64,000 nt of DNA. Origin: Ottelia alismoides. Lineage: Eukaryota > Streptophyta > Magnoliopsida > Alismatales > Hydrocharitaceae. The notes under the pieces are model-generated. The model was not told where the DNA came from. It saw only the letters and a list, made by a program, of their open reading frames with translations, and did not search any database. Each line of letters opens with the position of its first letter. Position 1 is the first letter of the stretch. Of this stretch, positions 37,939-50,200 are shown in pieces. The position numbers and the translations under genes are program-made. The DNA lies in assembly GCA_037367405.1 (NCBI GenBank), contig JAZKJV010009792.1:248001-312000 (forward strand), read 5' to 3'.

Positions 37939-38872
37939 GCTGGTTTGTTATCCGAGGAGACATCTCAACTTCAACAATTGATATGTTAGGTTGTGGCAGC
38001 ATGAAATCTGCCTCCAACCATGCAGTTGTTGGCTGGCACTGTCTTCTCTTTAGTTTTATTATCTAGTGTTTTTCATCGAACTTTGTGTTTTTTGCTCGCA
38101 TGTTTTTTGCTTCTGTATTGGACAAATGCTGTGATTTCTTGGAACTCTCTTTTGCATGATGCTAGTTACTAAGGATCATTTTGAGTTTGTTATATCTTGT
38201 TTTGTTGTAGTGTGTTTTATCTGGTTTTATTGGTTCCAGTCTAAAGCAAAGTGTCATCTGATCCTTGGTTGTATGGAAAGACCTGATTGTCGATTGCATT
38301 AATGGTCTTGCATAATTATATTGACATGCGAAGCACAGATTCTACAGTTCATGTTAAAGTATGCTGATAGGGCAAGTCCTCGCCCTGTTTGGTGCTGCAG
38401 TTACATCTGCGAAGGCAGAAGGGGCTTTGGAATTGCTGAATGATGGCAAAGCTAATGATGTTTCATTCAGATGTGTTGTAGCAACTCTTTCTCCGAAAAT
38501 GATCAGGATCTACATCGTACATCAACTATCAAACATTTTAATACATGTTATACTCGCTAACTATACTATTCACAGTATTATACATGTTTCAATCAGGTGT
38601 GTTTTAATCAGGTGTGTTTTATACATGTTTCAATCAGGTGTGTTTTAGATAGATTTCCTCTCTATTCGTATATAATATACCATTCACAATTGAAAGGTGC
38701 GTTAATATCATAGTTCGTGTCATCCTTGATTGTTGTACCTCACATTTTTCCACACTTCAACAAGGGGTTTGTGCCAATCTTCCATCGACCAGGTCAATGG
38801 GTCAGGGCCTGCCTGCCCAGCTTACCCATGGGTTGGGCTTGGGGCAAGAGAATTGTCGTATGGGTCTGTCAA

Positions 38873-38876
<4 letters not shown>
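37939..38876 (+). other. RPL41 3' UTR and downstream flank
   Basis: The first few hundred bases are probably the RPL41 3' UTR, but no clear AATAAA site settles its end. At 38361-38510 a reading frame starting MLIGQVLALFGAAVTSA has protein-like composition, without a known match. It could be UTR, an exon of an unrecognised gene, or chance. Short direct repeats of GGTGTGTTTTA lie at 38596-38645. Confidence 0.4.

Positions 38877-38914
<38 letters not shown>
38877..38914. repeat. (TA)n microsatellite
   Basis: Uninterrupted TA run. After it comes a 75-bp spacer with ACCATATATATGGT, then a second TA run leading into the first palindromic MITE. Confidence 0.95.
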
Positions 38915-38917
<3 letters not shown>

Positions 38918-39000
38918 AGAAACTTCAAATGAGGCGGGGTCTTACCATATATATGGTGAGCCACCCTCAATTTAGGCATCTTTCTAATATATATATATAT

Positions 39001-39377
39001 AGGGTCATATGTGGCTGCCCCCTAGGGGCAGCCAACATGGCTGCCCCCGCCTTATTTGGGCAAATTTTTTTATTTTTTTTGAAAAATAACACCATGTATA
39101 TTCATCCCTATATCCCTCCTATATACCATTCGAATTTCGTCAGAAACAGAGACTCCTACGGCCTCCATCCGGACAGTCATTTTTTAACGGTAACAGAATT
39201 TTTTAAATCGACATCATCTCGATGGAGGCCGTAGGAGTCTCTGTTTCTGACGAAATTCGAATGGCATATAGTAGGGATATAGGAATGAATATACATGGTT
39301 TTATTTGTCAAAAAAAAAAAAATAAAAAAAACACCGAAAATGGGGCGGGGGCAGCCCTGGGGGCAGCCCCATTTTTT

Positions 39378-39380
<3 letters not shown>
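39001..39380. mobile_element. Palindromic MITE type a, copy 1
   Basis: Left arm GGCTGCCCCCTAGGGGCAGCC and later words recur in reverse complement in the right arm. The long stem pair ATTCGAATTTCGTCAGAAAC / GTTTCTGACGAAATTCGAAT is perfect, with a hairpin turn near 39200. The element sits between (TA)n tracts. Conceptual ORFs across it are not genes. Confidence 0.8.

Positions 39381-39470
<90 letters not shown>
39381..39470. repeat. (TA)n microsatellite between MITEs a and b
   Basis: About 90 bp of perfect TA dinucleotides. Confidence 0.97.
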
Positions 39471-39473
<3 letters not shown>

Positions 39474-39856
39474 ATTGGGGAGCCTACACCCATGTGTAGG
39501 TAACTTTCCTACACCCACCTCTTATTCCCTCAATTTTTTGGATTTTTTTGAAAGGGGTCTTTAGGGGATTTACTTAGAATATTAAATGAAATATGTGTTT
39601 CAAATTTCATGTAAAACCGATATTCCTAACAACTCCATCGGAAGGGGCCGATTTCAGCAAATCTGAGACCGTTAAAATTTGACTATCATGATGGATAAGT
39701 TAGAAGTCTCGAAATAAGTTGAAATTTGAATGACGGCATGGTGGTATATTGTGATCTAAATTCCCCAAGGAATTAATTCAAAAAAATAAAAAATTTGAGG
39801 AAAAATAGATATGGGTGTAGGAAAGTTACCTACACATGGGTGTAGGCTCCCTTTTC

Positions 39857-39858
<2 letters not shown>
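39471..39858. mobile_element. Palindromic MITE type b, copy 1
   Basis: Ends read GGGAGCCTACACCCATGTG and, in reverse complement, the same on the right. About 40-bp near-perfect terminal inverted repeats contain CCTACACATGGGTGTAGG, itself palindromic. The centre carries no ORF. Flanked by (TA)n on both sides. Confidence 0.82.

Positions 39859-39907
<49 letters not shown>
39859..39907. repeat. (TA)n microsatellite between the two type b MITEs
   Basis: About 49 bp of TA dinucleotides. Confidence 0.97.
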
Positions 39908-39910
<3 letters not shown>

Positions 39911-40282
39911 AAAAGGGAGCCTACACCCATGTGTAGGTAACTTACCTACACCCAACTCTTTTTCCCTCAATTTTTTTATTTTTTTGAATTAATTCCTTGA
40001 GGAATTTAGATCACCATATCGTCATTCAAATTTCAACTTATTTCGAGACTTCTAACATATCCATCATGACAGTCAAATTTTAACGGTATGAGATTTGCTG
40101 AAATCGGCCCCTTCCGATGGAGCTGTTAGGAATGTCTGTTTTACATGAAATTTGAAACACATATTTCATTTAATATTCTAAGTAAATCCCCTAAATATCC
40201 ATTTCAAAAAAAAATCAAAAAAAATAAAAACAAGAGGTGGGTGTAGGTAAGTTACCTACACATGGGTGTAGGCTCCCCAATC

Positions 40283-40284
<2 letters not shown>
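39908..40284. mobile_element. Palindromic MITE type b, copy 2, reverse complement of copy 1
   Basis: Its whole sequence reads as the reverse complement of 39471-39858. For example, the core ATCGGCCCCTTCCGATGGAG here appears inverted as CTCCATCGGAAGGGGCCGAT, nearly identical, in copy 1. The two copies plus the TA tract form an inverted repeat of about 810 bp. Confidence 0.85.

Positions 40285-40357
<73 letters not shown>
40285..40357. repeat. (TA)n microsatellite between MITEs b and a
   Basis: About 73 bp of TA dinucleotides. Confidence 0.97.
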
Positions 40358-40362
<5 letters not shown>

Positions 40363-40751
40363 AAATGGGGCTGCCCCCAGGGAGTAGCCAACTTGGCTAC
40401 TCCCACCCCTATTTTCCCCTCATCTTTTTTATTTTTTTGGAAAATAAAAATTTGTATATTCATCATTATATCCCTCTCACATTCTATTAAAATTTCGTCA
40501 GAAACAGAGACTCCTAAGCCCTCCATCCAGACGTCATTTTTTTAACGGTCGTAGGATTTTTTAAATCGACCATGTTTGGATGGAGGCTGTAGGAGTTTCT
40601 GTTTCTGACGAAATTTTAATAGAATGTGAGAGGGTTATAATGATGAATATACAAATTTTTAATTTTACAAAAAATAAAAAAATGAAGGAAAATATGAGTG
40701 GGAGTAGCCAAGTTGGCTAGTCCCTGGGGGCCGACGTGTTTAAAAAAATCC
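40358..40751. mobile_element. Palindromic MITE type a, copy 2
   Basis: Same family as 39001-39380, sharing TTTCGTCAGAAACAGAGACT and its complement in the second arm. Here the arm also contains GGGAGTAGCCAACTTGGCTA and, inverted, GTGGGAGTAGCCAAGTTGGC. The last about 20 bp of the right arm are degraded. TA follows on the right. Confidence 0.78.
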
Positions 40752-40756
40752 TATAT

Positions 40757-41675
40757 TTCCTATTATACAACGTCCTTAAAAATTGGAAGATGGTTTTGGA
40801 AAGAAACAATTCAAATAAATGATTCCACGCGGATGATTAAGGATCCAAACGCTATGATAGTAATAAATATAATTCGGTCAAGTAAATGCCTATTGTGAGA
40901 TCAGTAATATCAAAAAAATGATCAGTAATTTACATCCAAATAGTTACATTGTACAGAATCTAGTAATATGTATGAAATGGTCAGGTTAATGTGTGTTGTG
41001 CGATCAGTAATAACATAACAAATGGTTAGTAATACCATTGTCTATGTAATGTGCATTGCATTGATAAATAGTTACTTTCTTACTTGAGCAATGCCCATAA
41101 CTTACTGACCATTACTTTGTTATTACTGATCTCATAGTAGCTATTACTTGAGAATCGTACACATATTACTGAACATGTGATATAAGACAAGCACTTACTG
41201 ACCGTTGTTCGGATATTACTAACTTCACAACAAGCACTTGTCCATTGTGTATATATTACTGAATTATGCACCATGTAATAAAATGAATGTAAATTACTAA
41301 ACGTTGTTTGGATATTACTGATCTCACTACAACCATTTACGTGTGTATTGTGTCGAAATTACTGAATTCTATTCAAAGTAGTAATATATATAGAAATTAC
41401 TGACCATTTGTTATGGTTTTACTGACATCACAACAAGCACTTACTTGTCCATTGTGTATATATTACTGAATTCTGCACCATGTAATACAATGAATGTAAA
41501 TTACTGACCGTTATTTTGGATATTACTGATCTCGCAACAACCATTTACTTGACTATTATATATATATATTACTGACATGAGCATTTGGATCTCGATTTTC
41601 TGTAAGAAATCATCGATTCGATTGTTTTCTTTCCAAAACGATCTTCCCATTTTTTAGGACGAGATATAATTGGAA
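40757..41675. mobile_element. TIR element of unknown superfamily with ATTACTGA subterminal repeats (919 bp)
   Basis: The left end TTCCTATTATACAACGTCC and the reverse complement of the right end TTCCAATTATATCTCGTCC start TIRs that stay alignable for about 110 bp (GGAAGAT-GTTTTGGAAAGAAA). Inside, CAGTAAT words point one way on the left (40900-41060) and ATTACTGA words the other way on the right (41095-41580). The right arm is made of degenerate units of about 100-120 bp. No clear target duplication or transposase. Confidence 0.6.
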
Positions 41676-43268
41676 TAACACTTATTGTTAAATTGCTTTG
41701 CATATTAATCTCCTTCCAAAAACAACATTCTTCGAAATAGGTAACCACTCAATTGGTAGTACACGTGTATGGCCAATAAATGGTGCGCACCGAAACGCTG
41801 ATGAGCCCTGTGCGCATTGGATAAAAATCCTGTATATATATATATATATAAAGATAGATAAGACATGTATTACTACATTATACTTTAAATTTTCATACGT
41901 GGCACTAGTTTTACATTAAATTTAATAGTTTACATGTAACATGTAAATTACATATATTAGTTATATAAAGTATATATTGTAGTTATAAAATCATTTATAC
42001 TTGTTAATTAAGATTAAAAAACTCAATGGGAAAAAATAAAGTAGGTTCATGAACAAGCTTTATAACCTTGGCCTGCTTAGCTTGGCTCATGGGCCGGCCC
42101 TGTTTGCATTTTGGTTAGGTATAATTTTTCATCTCATTATCTGCCACTCTATGGTCTATTGCTGATTTACTTAGATTTTTTCTTACTGGTAAAGACCTAA
42201 GTTTTTTAGCATTTACCAAGATACTAGCTAAACATATTCAAAATGAAAGTGGATCCGCACACAAATTGAGAAGTAATCACGGTGGAGGCTTTGGGAATGT
42301 GACATTGAGCTTTGTAGTAAGATTGAGATTAAGCATGAATTTACATCATCCAGAAAAACACATCATAATGATTTTTGAACGCAAGGATTGCTCTCATTAG
42401 GAATGCTTGCACACTATTTAATAAGAATTTAGATTGTAAAAAATATTCTTCTTTGAAAATTTGATATTTTATTATGCGAAATTGATTCCTAAACCTTGAG
42501 TGCGTCTTAGTGTTGACCTTAGTCTTGCCAAAGTGAAAGAAATAATTGCCACATTAGTACAATCGATATATTTCTCCTGTGTGGTTTTGAATTACATGTT
42601 CTATCACCTACTACAATTGATAGTTTCACAAAATTAAAAGTGGTAGAAAGTCTTTCTTCAGTCGATCAAGTTGGAAATATTCTAGATGTGCCTAGAGGAG
42701 GGAAGAAAAATTTGTCGAAAAGGAGAGAAACTCCACTTTGTTTTCGAAAAGAAAAATTAATCAATTGACTCCATCCTATACTCTTGATTTCTTCCAATTT
42801 TGCCATGAGTGAACTTCTTTCACCGTTCTTGGGCTTGCTCATTTAGAAGATAGACTTCCATGATGTTCTGAGATGATTTGGTAACATCACGTGAGCTTGG
42901 GCTAACACCTTTACCTATAGCTCATGATGAGTCGAGTGAGGTTGTTTAAGAGAGAACGAGTAGAGTTGAGAAATTTAAATAAGAAATATAGAAAAGAGTT
43001 CAAGGGTTTATATAAATACTTAATGTCTAAAGAGTTACCGAGGGTCAGTGACTTTTGATAAAGAAAGGGATTAAACAAAATGAATAGGTATGGCACAAAA
43101 ACTTGCTGTAAGGTTTTCTGTTAGCTGCTTAAAAGGTACACGTGGTTGGAATCAATGTTAATGGTAAAAAGGGGCAAAGTTGGAAGATTAGCCATTATAA
43201 AAATAGTTGGTAGGTTCCTGATGAGTAAACTCAAGTAGAGAGAGGGAGGGGGGGAGAGAGTTTGCTAA
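41676..43268. other. AT-rich stretch without a recognisable gene
   Basis: A short TA run (41834-41850) and many short ORFs, none supported. From about 42200 the sequence might be the 3' region and LTR of the old copia element G (minus strand, pol end at 43690), but no LTR boundary can be fixed. Confidence 0.35.
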
Positions 43269-43514
43269 GGGTGTGTTCAGTTCGGGAATAAGCAGGAATA
43301 CGGATGATGAATAAGGAGAATAAATGTCTATTCTTGTTCGGCTGGAGGATAGGAATAAGGAGAGTAAAGTGAAATAAAGGTAGGTAAGGTGGATAAAGAT
43401 AGGAATACGAGTGAAATAAGATGGAATAATAGAGAATAGTCGTACCACTAGGAACCGTGTCGGGAGGAGAATTGGCCCCTTATTCCAGGGCATATTCTCC
43501 AACCAAACAGGGCC
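43269..43514. mobile_element. Tourist-like (PIF/Harbinger) MITE (246 bp)
   Basis: Ends GGGTGTGTTCAGTTCGG and (complement) GGCCCTGTTTGGTTGG resemble Tourist termini. A TAA target duplication lies at 43266-43268 and 43515-43517. The interior is rich in GGAATA words and lacks coding capacity. ORF 43188-43658 spans it by chance. Confidence 0.75.
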
Positions 43515-43963
43515 TAAGAGAATCGACCTAAAGAGGAGGTTCTCGATAATCATAATTAGTTGACTATAGGAAAACCTTAGGCAACTAAAGGTATATATGA
43601 ATTGTCGACTGGAAAGGAAATGCAGTTGTTTGACACATTTTTCAAATAAGATACTCAAAAAACAAGTAATTAAACAATACCAATAAAGTAATGAAGTTCA
43701 AGTTATCTCTTAATCAGGTTAAACATATACATGCTGAGGGTTTCTACGAAGGTATCCACCTATTAGTCATCATATCCTACAAAGTCCTATTAGACGTCTC
43801 CTTTGAGTACATTTTCTCCAAGAAAATGGTGACATACATCAATGTGGTTTGTCAGCGAATGATGTACCATATTGTTGGACAGATCGATAACACGTGTTAT
43901 CTCAGAGAATTCTAGCTTTCTCTAGAGTATGATAGACTTTGCTTCATCTAAAGAACTTGTGAG

Positions 43964-44541
43964 CACTGGTTAGGGTGTTAATCGAACCTAATACCATCAA
44001 ATCCACATGGATTTAGACTCAATTTGTTATAAAGTTTCGAATTCGAATTCGAATTGGACTTTAAATGAATTTGCTAAATCAAATTTGGATTCAAATCATT
44101 TTATGTTTTAAATTTTCAATTTCGATTCATTTTTAAATTGAAATGCTATTCATGTTTGGGAGCTTATAAAGTAATTTTATACAACATATATTATAGTTTT
44201 AGAGATTTTGTTTTGTAGTTTTAATGATTTTTATAGACCGTATTTTATACAACATACATTTAGTTTTAATTGATAAGATTATATACATGTATACATAATG
44301 TATGCATATTGTATAGACACAAACATACAAATGTATATATATGTATATAAATAATAAATCAAATTGAGTTGTTATCAAACGAATTCATGTTAGTTTAGAT
44401 TCTAAATATTTGGGAAATAATTGAGTCTATACGTCAAATTCGTATTCAGTTTGTTTTATATCGAATCAAATTTCTTTTGAATTTCTATTAAACAAATCAT
44501 AATTGAATTCAAAAGATTCAATTCAACAAGTTCAACCAGTG
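43964..44541. repeat. AT-rich insertion in the RNase H region of G (578 bp)
   Basis: It interrupts RNase H coding between the DKxSTSG-like motif and the HIDxxHHF motif. Its ends are CACTGGTT and AACCAGTG, an 8-bp perfect inverted terminus, followed by weakly similar sequence. CACTG ends recall CACTA-type elements, but the flanks (GAG and TTC) do not match. The interior repeats GAATTCGAATTC-like words. Confidence 0.4.
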
Positions 44542-45336
44542 TTCTCCTTATCGGTTCTGCTTCCAGCGTAGTCATAGTCAATTTAGGGATGCTAGCAGAT
44601 CAAATGATGGCATTTTAGGGAAGAGCAAACCTATGTTTTGTATTTCTTTCTAGCAGTCTTTATAGAGAGATGCAGATGATTCCTTTGGTGCTACCTAAAA
44701 TCTAGCACACAAGCAAAATGTAAATACGATATGAGGTCTATCTGTAGGTAAGCACAAAAATATCCTATCATTCCTCGATATAGTGTTTAATCAGCTAGCA
44801 TCCCTTCTTGATCAACACTTATACTATTTCGAGCGTCCATAAGTGTGATTTTCTCCCTCTGTGTTATTCATCCTAAATTTTTCCATAATATCTTTAGTGT
44901 ATTTGGTCTAAGAAATAAAATACATTCCTCAATAGTGTATATGTAATCCCAAAAGGAATTTTAATTCACCTATGAGACTCATCTTGAATTATTTTTTTGC
45001 ATAGTTTATGAAAAGTCATCACATAGTTCTTTATTAGATGATCTAAAATAATATTATCTAAATAGATTTGTACAATTAAGATGTTAGAAGTCTTCTTAAG
45101 AAATAATGTGTAATCTACTTTCTCCATTTCAAATCCATCCTTAATAGTGGAGTCTTTAACTATTTGATACCATGATTTGGAGCTTGCTTCAATCTATACA
45201 AAACCTTTTTTAGTTTATAGACATTTTAAGAATTTCCTCTGTCTATACAACTTGGTATTTGTTTTAAATAGACTTCTTCTTTTATAAATCCACTTAGAAA
45301 AGTATTTTTGATATCCATTTGATATAATTTTGTATC

Positions 45337-45595
45337 TGTTAGACCGTTACAAGAACAATGACCTTCAATGGTCATGAATACAAAGATAATGGCCATGAAT
45401 AAGATGATATGAATATCGAAACGTCTATTATAATTGTAGAGACGTTACAGAATCTTTGGGCAGTTATTGGGGGCGTACAGGTCACTGGAAGGCCCTATAT
45501 ATGGGTGTTCTTCCCATGGAGAAAAACACACAAGAACAAGAACTCGAGTGAGTCCTGGGAGCCCCCAAAATATCTTACCCGAATTTTGTTCTTCA
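45337..45595 (+). repeat. 5' LTR of E (259 bp)
   Basis: Starts TGTTAGACCG, ends TTCTTCA. Differs from the 3' LTR only at 45423 (G here, A at 51378), a CpG-to-CpA change. Confidence 0.97.
45495..45504 (+). promoter_or_regulatory. TATA box of the E LTR promoter
   Basis: CTATATATGG lies about 90 bp before the LTR end, giving a likely transcription start near 45530 and a short R-U5. Inferred from motif and position; the same site is in the 3' LTR. Confidence 0.6.
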
Positions 45596-45597
45596 AA

Positions 45598-45609
45598 TGG
45601 TATCAGAGC
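45598..45609 (+). promoter_or_regulatory. Primer binding site of E, initiator tRNA-Met
   Basis: TGGTATCAGAGC is a perfect complement to the 3' end of plant initiator tRNA-Met and lies 2 nt after the LTR. Confidence 0.95.
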
Positions 45610-47202
45610 GCCATCTCGACAACATCAGTTTGATCTTTTGATCATTGGTGTGCCTCCTCTCATAATCCTGTGGCTAGATCTTCTTCTCGTGCAAGAGCAC
45701 TGACGTCGCCTACGATATCCAAGCATTTCTAACGTTGGTGACGATCCTCGAGCATCTTCGAACCTGTCAACACATCATCTCGCCGTCTGCGCACTTCTAA
45801 CGTTGGTGGATTTCGGAAAACTGTCACACAACATCTCGTCGTCGAAGGTATTTTTTTTTGAAACGATTGGTTAAGGTATAAAACCCTTTTTTTTCGTTCT
45901 TTTAAGTGCCATCTACGCAGACAGCCTATTTTTTTTGGTATGTTATTAACTAGACCCGTAAAAACTTTCTAATATTGCACCGTGATTGGTGCATTTTTTT
46001 TTATCCTTTGCGTAATATTAGAGGCACCTACCTTTTTTTTTAAGCATCCGTCCTTAATCAGCCATAGATTTTTTTTTCTAATCAGTCGTTGCTACTGTGA
46101 ATATTCTACCGCAGACTCTATTTTTTTCCCTAAATAACCTACCATTTTTTTTAACCACGAGCAATTTGTTCGGGTTGTTTTCCTTCTTTATTGCATTAAC
46201 TTAAGTACAATTACCGTGGTATTTTTTTGTGTTTTAAAGAAGCTTTTTTATTTTTTCTCTTGTTACGGATTCTTTTCCCTTTGTTTTCTCACGCCAGATT
46301 CGTCCACCATTTTTTTTGGGTAACAAATTAGTATCTTCTGAGATTTCCTATTACGTTTTTTTTTGTCAAAATCAAGATTGCCTAATCTCTCTTTTTTTGA
46401 TACGTTATTAACACAGCCCGTTAAAATCAAGTTTGCCTAATCCGTGAATGGTGCGTTTTTTTTAATCTTTGCGTAGTCATTCCAAATTATCTTTTAAGCA
46501 TCCGTTTTTAAGCATCCGATTTTTCATTAGAGGTTCCTACCTCTTAAGCATCCGTTTTTAAATTATCTTTAATAATTAGTTGTTTATTGAAATTGATTTG
46601 CCTTGATCTCTTGACAAATCAAGACCTTGCATTAAAAAGGTTCGTCCTTTTTTTTTATCTGCCAATTTTTTGGTGAATTGTTGATAATATTTTTTGTCGT
46701 TTTGAGTGAAATCAACGTTTTCTGTTTCCTCTCCATTGTTACTAAATAAAACTTGCCTTATTCTTCATGCCAATAAAAAAAAAACTATATTGAGAATTTG
46801 CTCTTCCCATATTTGTTATTAATATAGACGTTTTTTTTACCTTGTTAGAAATTGATAGATACTTAAAATTAACAACTTTATTTTACTCATTAAATAATCA
46901 TTTTTTTTACTGCAATTATTGCACTTTACAATTCTATCGTACTAATATCTACATTGTAATTTTATTACCACTATTTGTTTTGTAACTCTCTTCTTTAACG
47001 TCACCCATTTCTCTGTATTTTGTATTCTTGCACTCTAGTTTTTTTAACCCCCATAACTCTCTTTTCTTTCATTAAAAAGGTAGAAGTTTAAATTCATAAA
47101 AAGGATAAAAAAATGTACCTTCTCTTCTTATCCATCTTCGTCTACCTTCTCGTCTCTCTCTTCTTCTATTTCTCATCTATTTCTTCTATTAAATTCAGAA
47201 AA
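45610..47202 (+). other. T-tract-rich leader of E
   Basis: About 1.6 kb between primer site and gag start, without coding sequence. It contains more than a dozen runs of seven to nine T (for example near 45850, 45890, 46005, 46035, 46070, 46310, 46360, 46455, 46645, 46835). The leader is long compared with many copia elements of this size. Confidence 0.7.
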
Positions 47203-50200
47203 ATGGCCGGAAAATTAGTTGCAACTGAACTTGTGAAATTAGAGCATCTTAATGGTACAAACTACGAGATGTGGAGCCGTAGAGTTCGTTATGGTCTTAT
47301 GCATGATAACATTCACTCCGTGATCGATAAGCCCGCTCCCGAATTGCCTGAGAATCCTACCGTTGAACAAATGAGGACACATGAGCAATGGGAAAAAATG
47401 GATAATCGGGCGAGAAGCTTCATGTTAATTCACATGGAGGATAACTTGATTCGAGTTTTCGAAACCCAAGAAAATGCTTTTAAGCTATGGAATGCCGTGA
47501 AAGAAAAATACCACTCTAAGTCAGAGGTGAGTATTCAACTTTTGCTGCATAAATATAATTCCCTCAAAATGAAGGAATCTGAAAACGTAATCGATCACGT
47601 GAATAAAATGATTGTCATGGCAAAAGACTTAGCGGCAGCAGGATCAGAAATTCCTGATAGACTGCAAGTGGCGACTATTCTCAATAGTTTGCCTTCCTCC
47701 TTTGATGTAGCGGCAACATCTCTTAGGTTGAGTGGTACCATTAAGAATGTCTCTGACCTTCCTGCTCAGTTAGCGATGGAACAAGACTTGGCCAATCAGA
47801 GAAAAAAGACAGAGGTCTTCGATGTTGAACCTGAAGATGAAGCAAATGCGGTGCAAAGCAAGAAGCGATGGGGACCCTCCAAAGCTATATTCAAAGGAAA
47901 ACGCAGCAAAGTACCGCGAGGCTCATGCTATGGCTGCGGGAGTTTTGGCCATTTTAAGGCCAACTGCCCGAAGCGAAAGAATGCGAGTGTCTCCAAAGGA
48001 CAAGAACGCAAAAATCAGCATAAGCCAGAATTTGCGGCAGTGGTAGAATGTAACTCTGCGGTGACAGAGTGCGAAGGATGGTGGATTGACTCCGGTGCAA
48101 CCCGCCATATTTCGAAAACCAAAGAGGGCCTGGTGGATTTCAAAGAACTTCAAAAGGGAGAACAGAGAATTTACATGGGGAATAACACCTATCTTGATGT
48201 TGAAGGTGTTGGAACGTACAAACTGGATCTAGGAAGTAGCATAATGGTCTTGAATGATGTATTGTATGCTCCTGGAATCCGTCGGAACCTCGTCTCTGTC
48301 CCTGTGCTACTGAAAAAGAAGTTTGAAGTCCGTTTCTACAACAATCGTGTTACCATCGGCAAAGATCGAAAAATCTTTGCCATGGGAAAATTTGTACCGG
48401 GCGATGATCTGTTTTGTCTTAATGTCACTTATGAATCAATGAAAGAAAGTTCTGATTATTCCTTGTGTTTCTTGTCAATGTATGATCTTTGGCATATGCG
48501 GTTAGGACACCCGGGAAATTCAAAAATGGATCAGTTAGTTAAGATGAATCTAATACCTAGCATGACAGGAACAAGAACATTGCCCTGTGAGCATTGTTTG
48601 ACCGGTAAAATGACAAGGAAACCTTTTTCCGAAGGTACAAGGTCAAAGGAACTGTTAGGATTGATCCATTCGGACATTTGTGGTCCTTTGAGTGTGAGTA
48701 CACACAGTAACAAGGAATATTTCATAACTTTTATTGATGACTACTCCAAGTATACTTACATTTATCTCTTAAGTAGAAAAGCTGAAGCTTTTGAAATGTT
48801 CAAGAGATATAGAATGGAAGTGGAGAAGAAATTGGGAAGACCAATTAAAACACTTAGAACTGACAGAGGTGGTGAATTCAACTCAAATGAATTCAAAGAT
48901 TACTGTATTCGGGAAGGCATTAGTAGACAAACTACAATGCCTTATACACCACAACAGAATGGTGTAGCAGAAAGGAAGAATAGGACCTTAATGAATGCAG
49001 TAAGGTGCATGTTATCACACTCATGTCTCTCTAAGAGATTTTGGGGAGAAGCTGTGTTGACAGCCAATTACATATTGAATCAGATTCCCACCAAATCTGT
49101 GGATTCAACTCCATACGAAGTATGGAGTGGTAGAAAACCAGAATTGAGTCATCTTCGGAAATGGGGATGCACTGCACATGTCTTGATTCCAAGTCAGCTT
49201 AGAGACAAGCTTGAGTTTAAGACATTAAAGTGTAGATTCATTGGATATTCTGAAAAATCCAAAGGGTATAGGTTCTTTCATGATACTCGAGGTCTCATTG
49301 AAAGTCGTGATGCTACCTTTCTTGAAAACCAAGATGAAAAGGAGCATGAAATAGAGGAAACAGAACCTCTAATTATCTTAGAAGATAATGAAAATGATAT
49401 AGAAGCGAGACAAGAAATATTGGACGACATACCTCATCCGGAGATGGAACATGAACCTATAGTAAATATAGAACCTTTGGAGGAAGTGGGTGGACCCACA
49501 CAACCCACGGGTATAATCGGCAACAAGAGACCCAGGACACAACCCGCATGGATGGATGATTATTATCTGTACGGATGCGAGGTTTCGTGTTACACCGTAG
49601 ATGAGGATATAGAGGATTGTACAGATCCTATTTCTTTTAATGAAGCAATGGCTTCTAACGAGTCGGAATCATGGACGGCCGCCATGAGGGATGAATTGGA
49701 CTCAATTGAGCGAAACGATGTTTGGGAACTATGTGACTTGCCAGAAGGTAGGCAATCCATAGGGTGCAAGTGGGTATTCAAAAAGAAGTATCGCATCGAC
49801 GGTACAATTGATAAATACAAAGCTAGATTAGTTGCCAAGGGTTATACCCAGAAAGCTGGAATAGATTTCCAAGAAACCTACTCTCCGGTAGCCAAATTCG
49901 CATCTATAAGGATGATTTTGGCAATAGTCGCATATATGGATTTAGAATTATTTCAAATGGATGTGAAGACTGCTTTTCTCAATGGAGAATTGAGAGAAGA
50001 CATTTATATGCGACAACCTGAAGGTTTTCAGGTAGAAGGAAAGGAGAAAGAGGTATACAAATTAAAAAAGTCATTATATGGCTTGAAACAGTCTTCACGA
50101 CAGTGGTATCTCAAATTCCATGACACAGTTATCAAATTCGGATTCTTTGCGAATAAGTTGGATAATTGTGTGTATGTCAAGAAAAGTGAGAGCAAATTTG

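Noticed and set aside
39177..40545. Several ORFs of 60-113 codons with long Tyr-Ile repeats
   Set aside because: They are translations of (TA)n tracts plus MITE ends, on both strands, with no protein character.
41790..41815. GAAAC next to CTGATGAG, the conserved words of a hammerhead ribozyme
   Set aside because: Only one base separates them, so stems I and III and the cleavage site cannot exist between them.
43188..43658. 156-codon minus-strand ORF
   Set aside because: It is the chance translation of a Tourist-like MITE (43269-43514) and its flanks.
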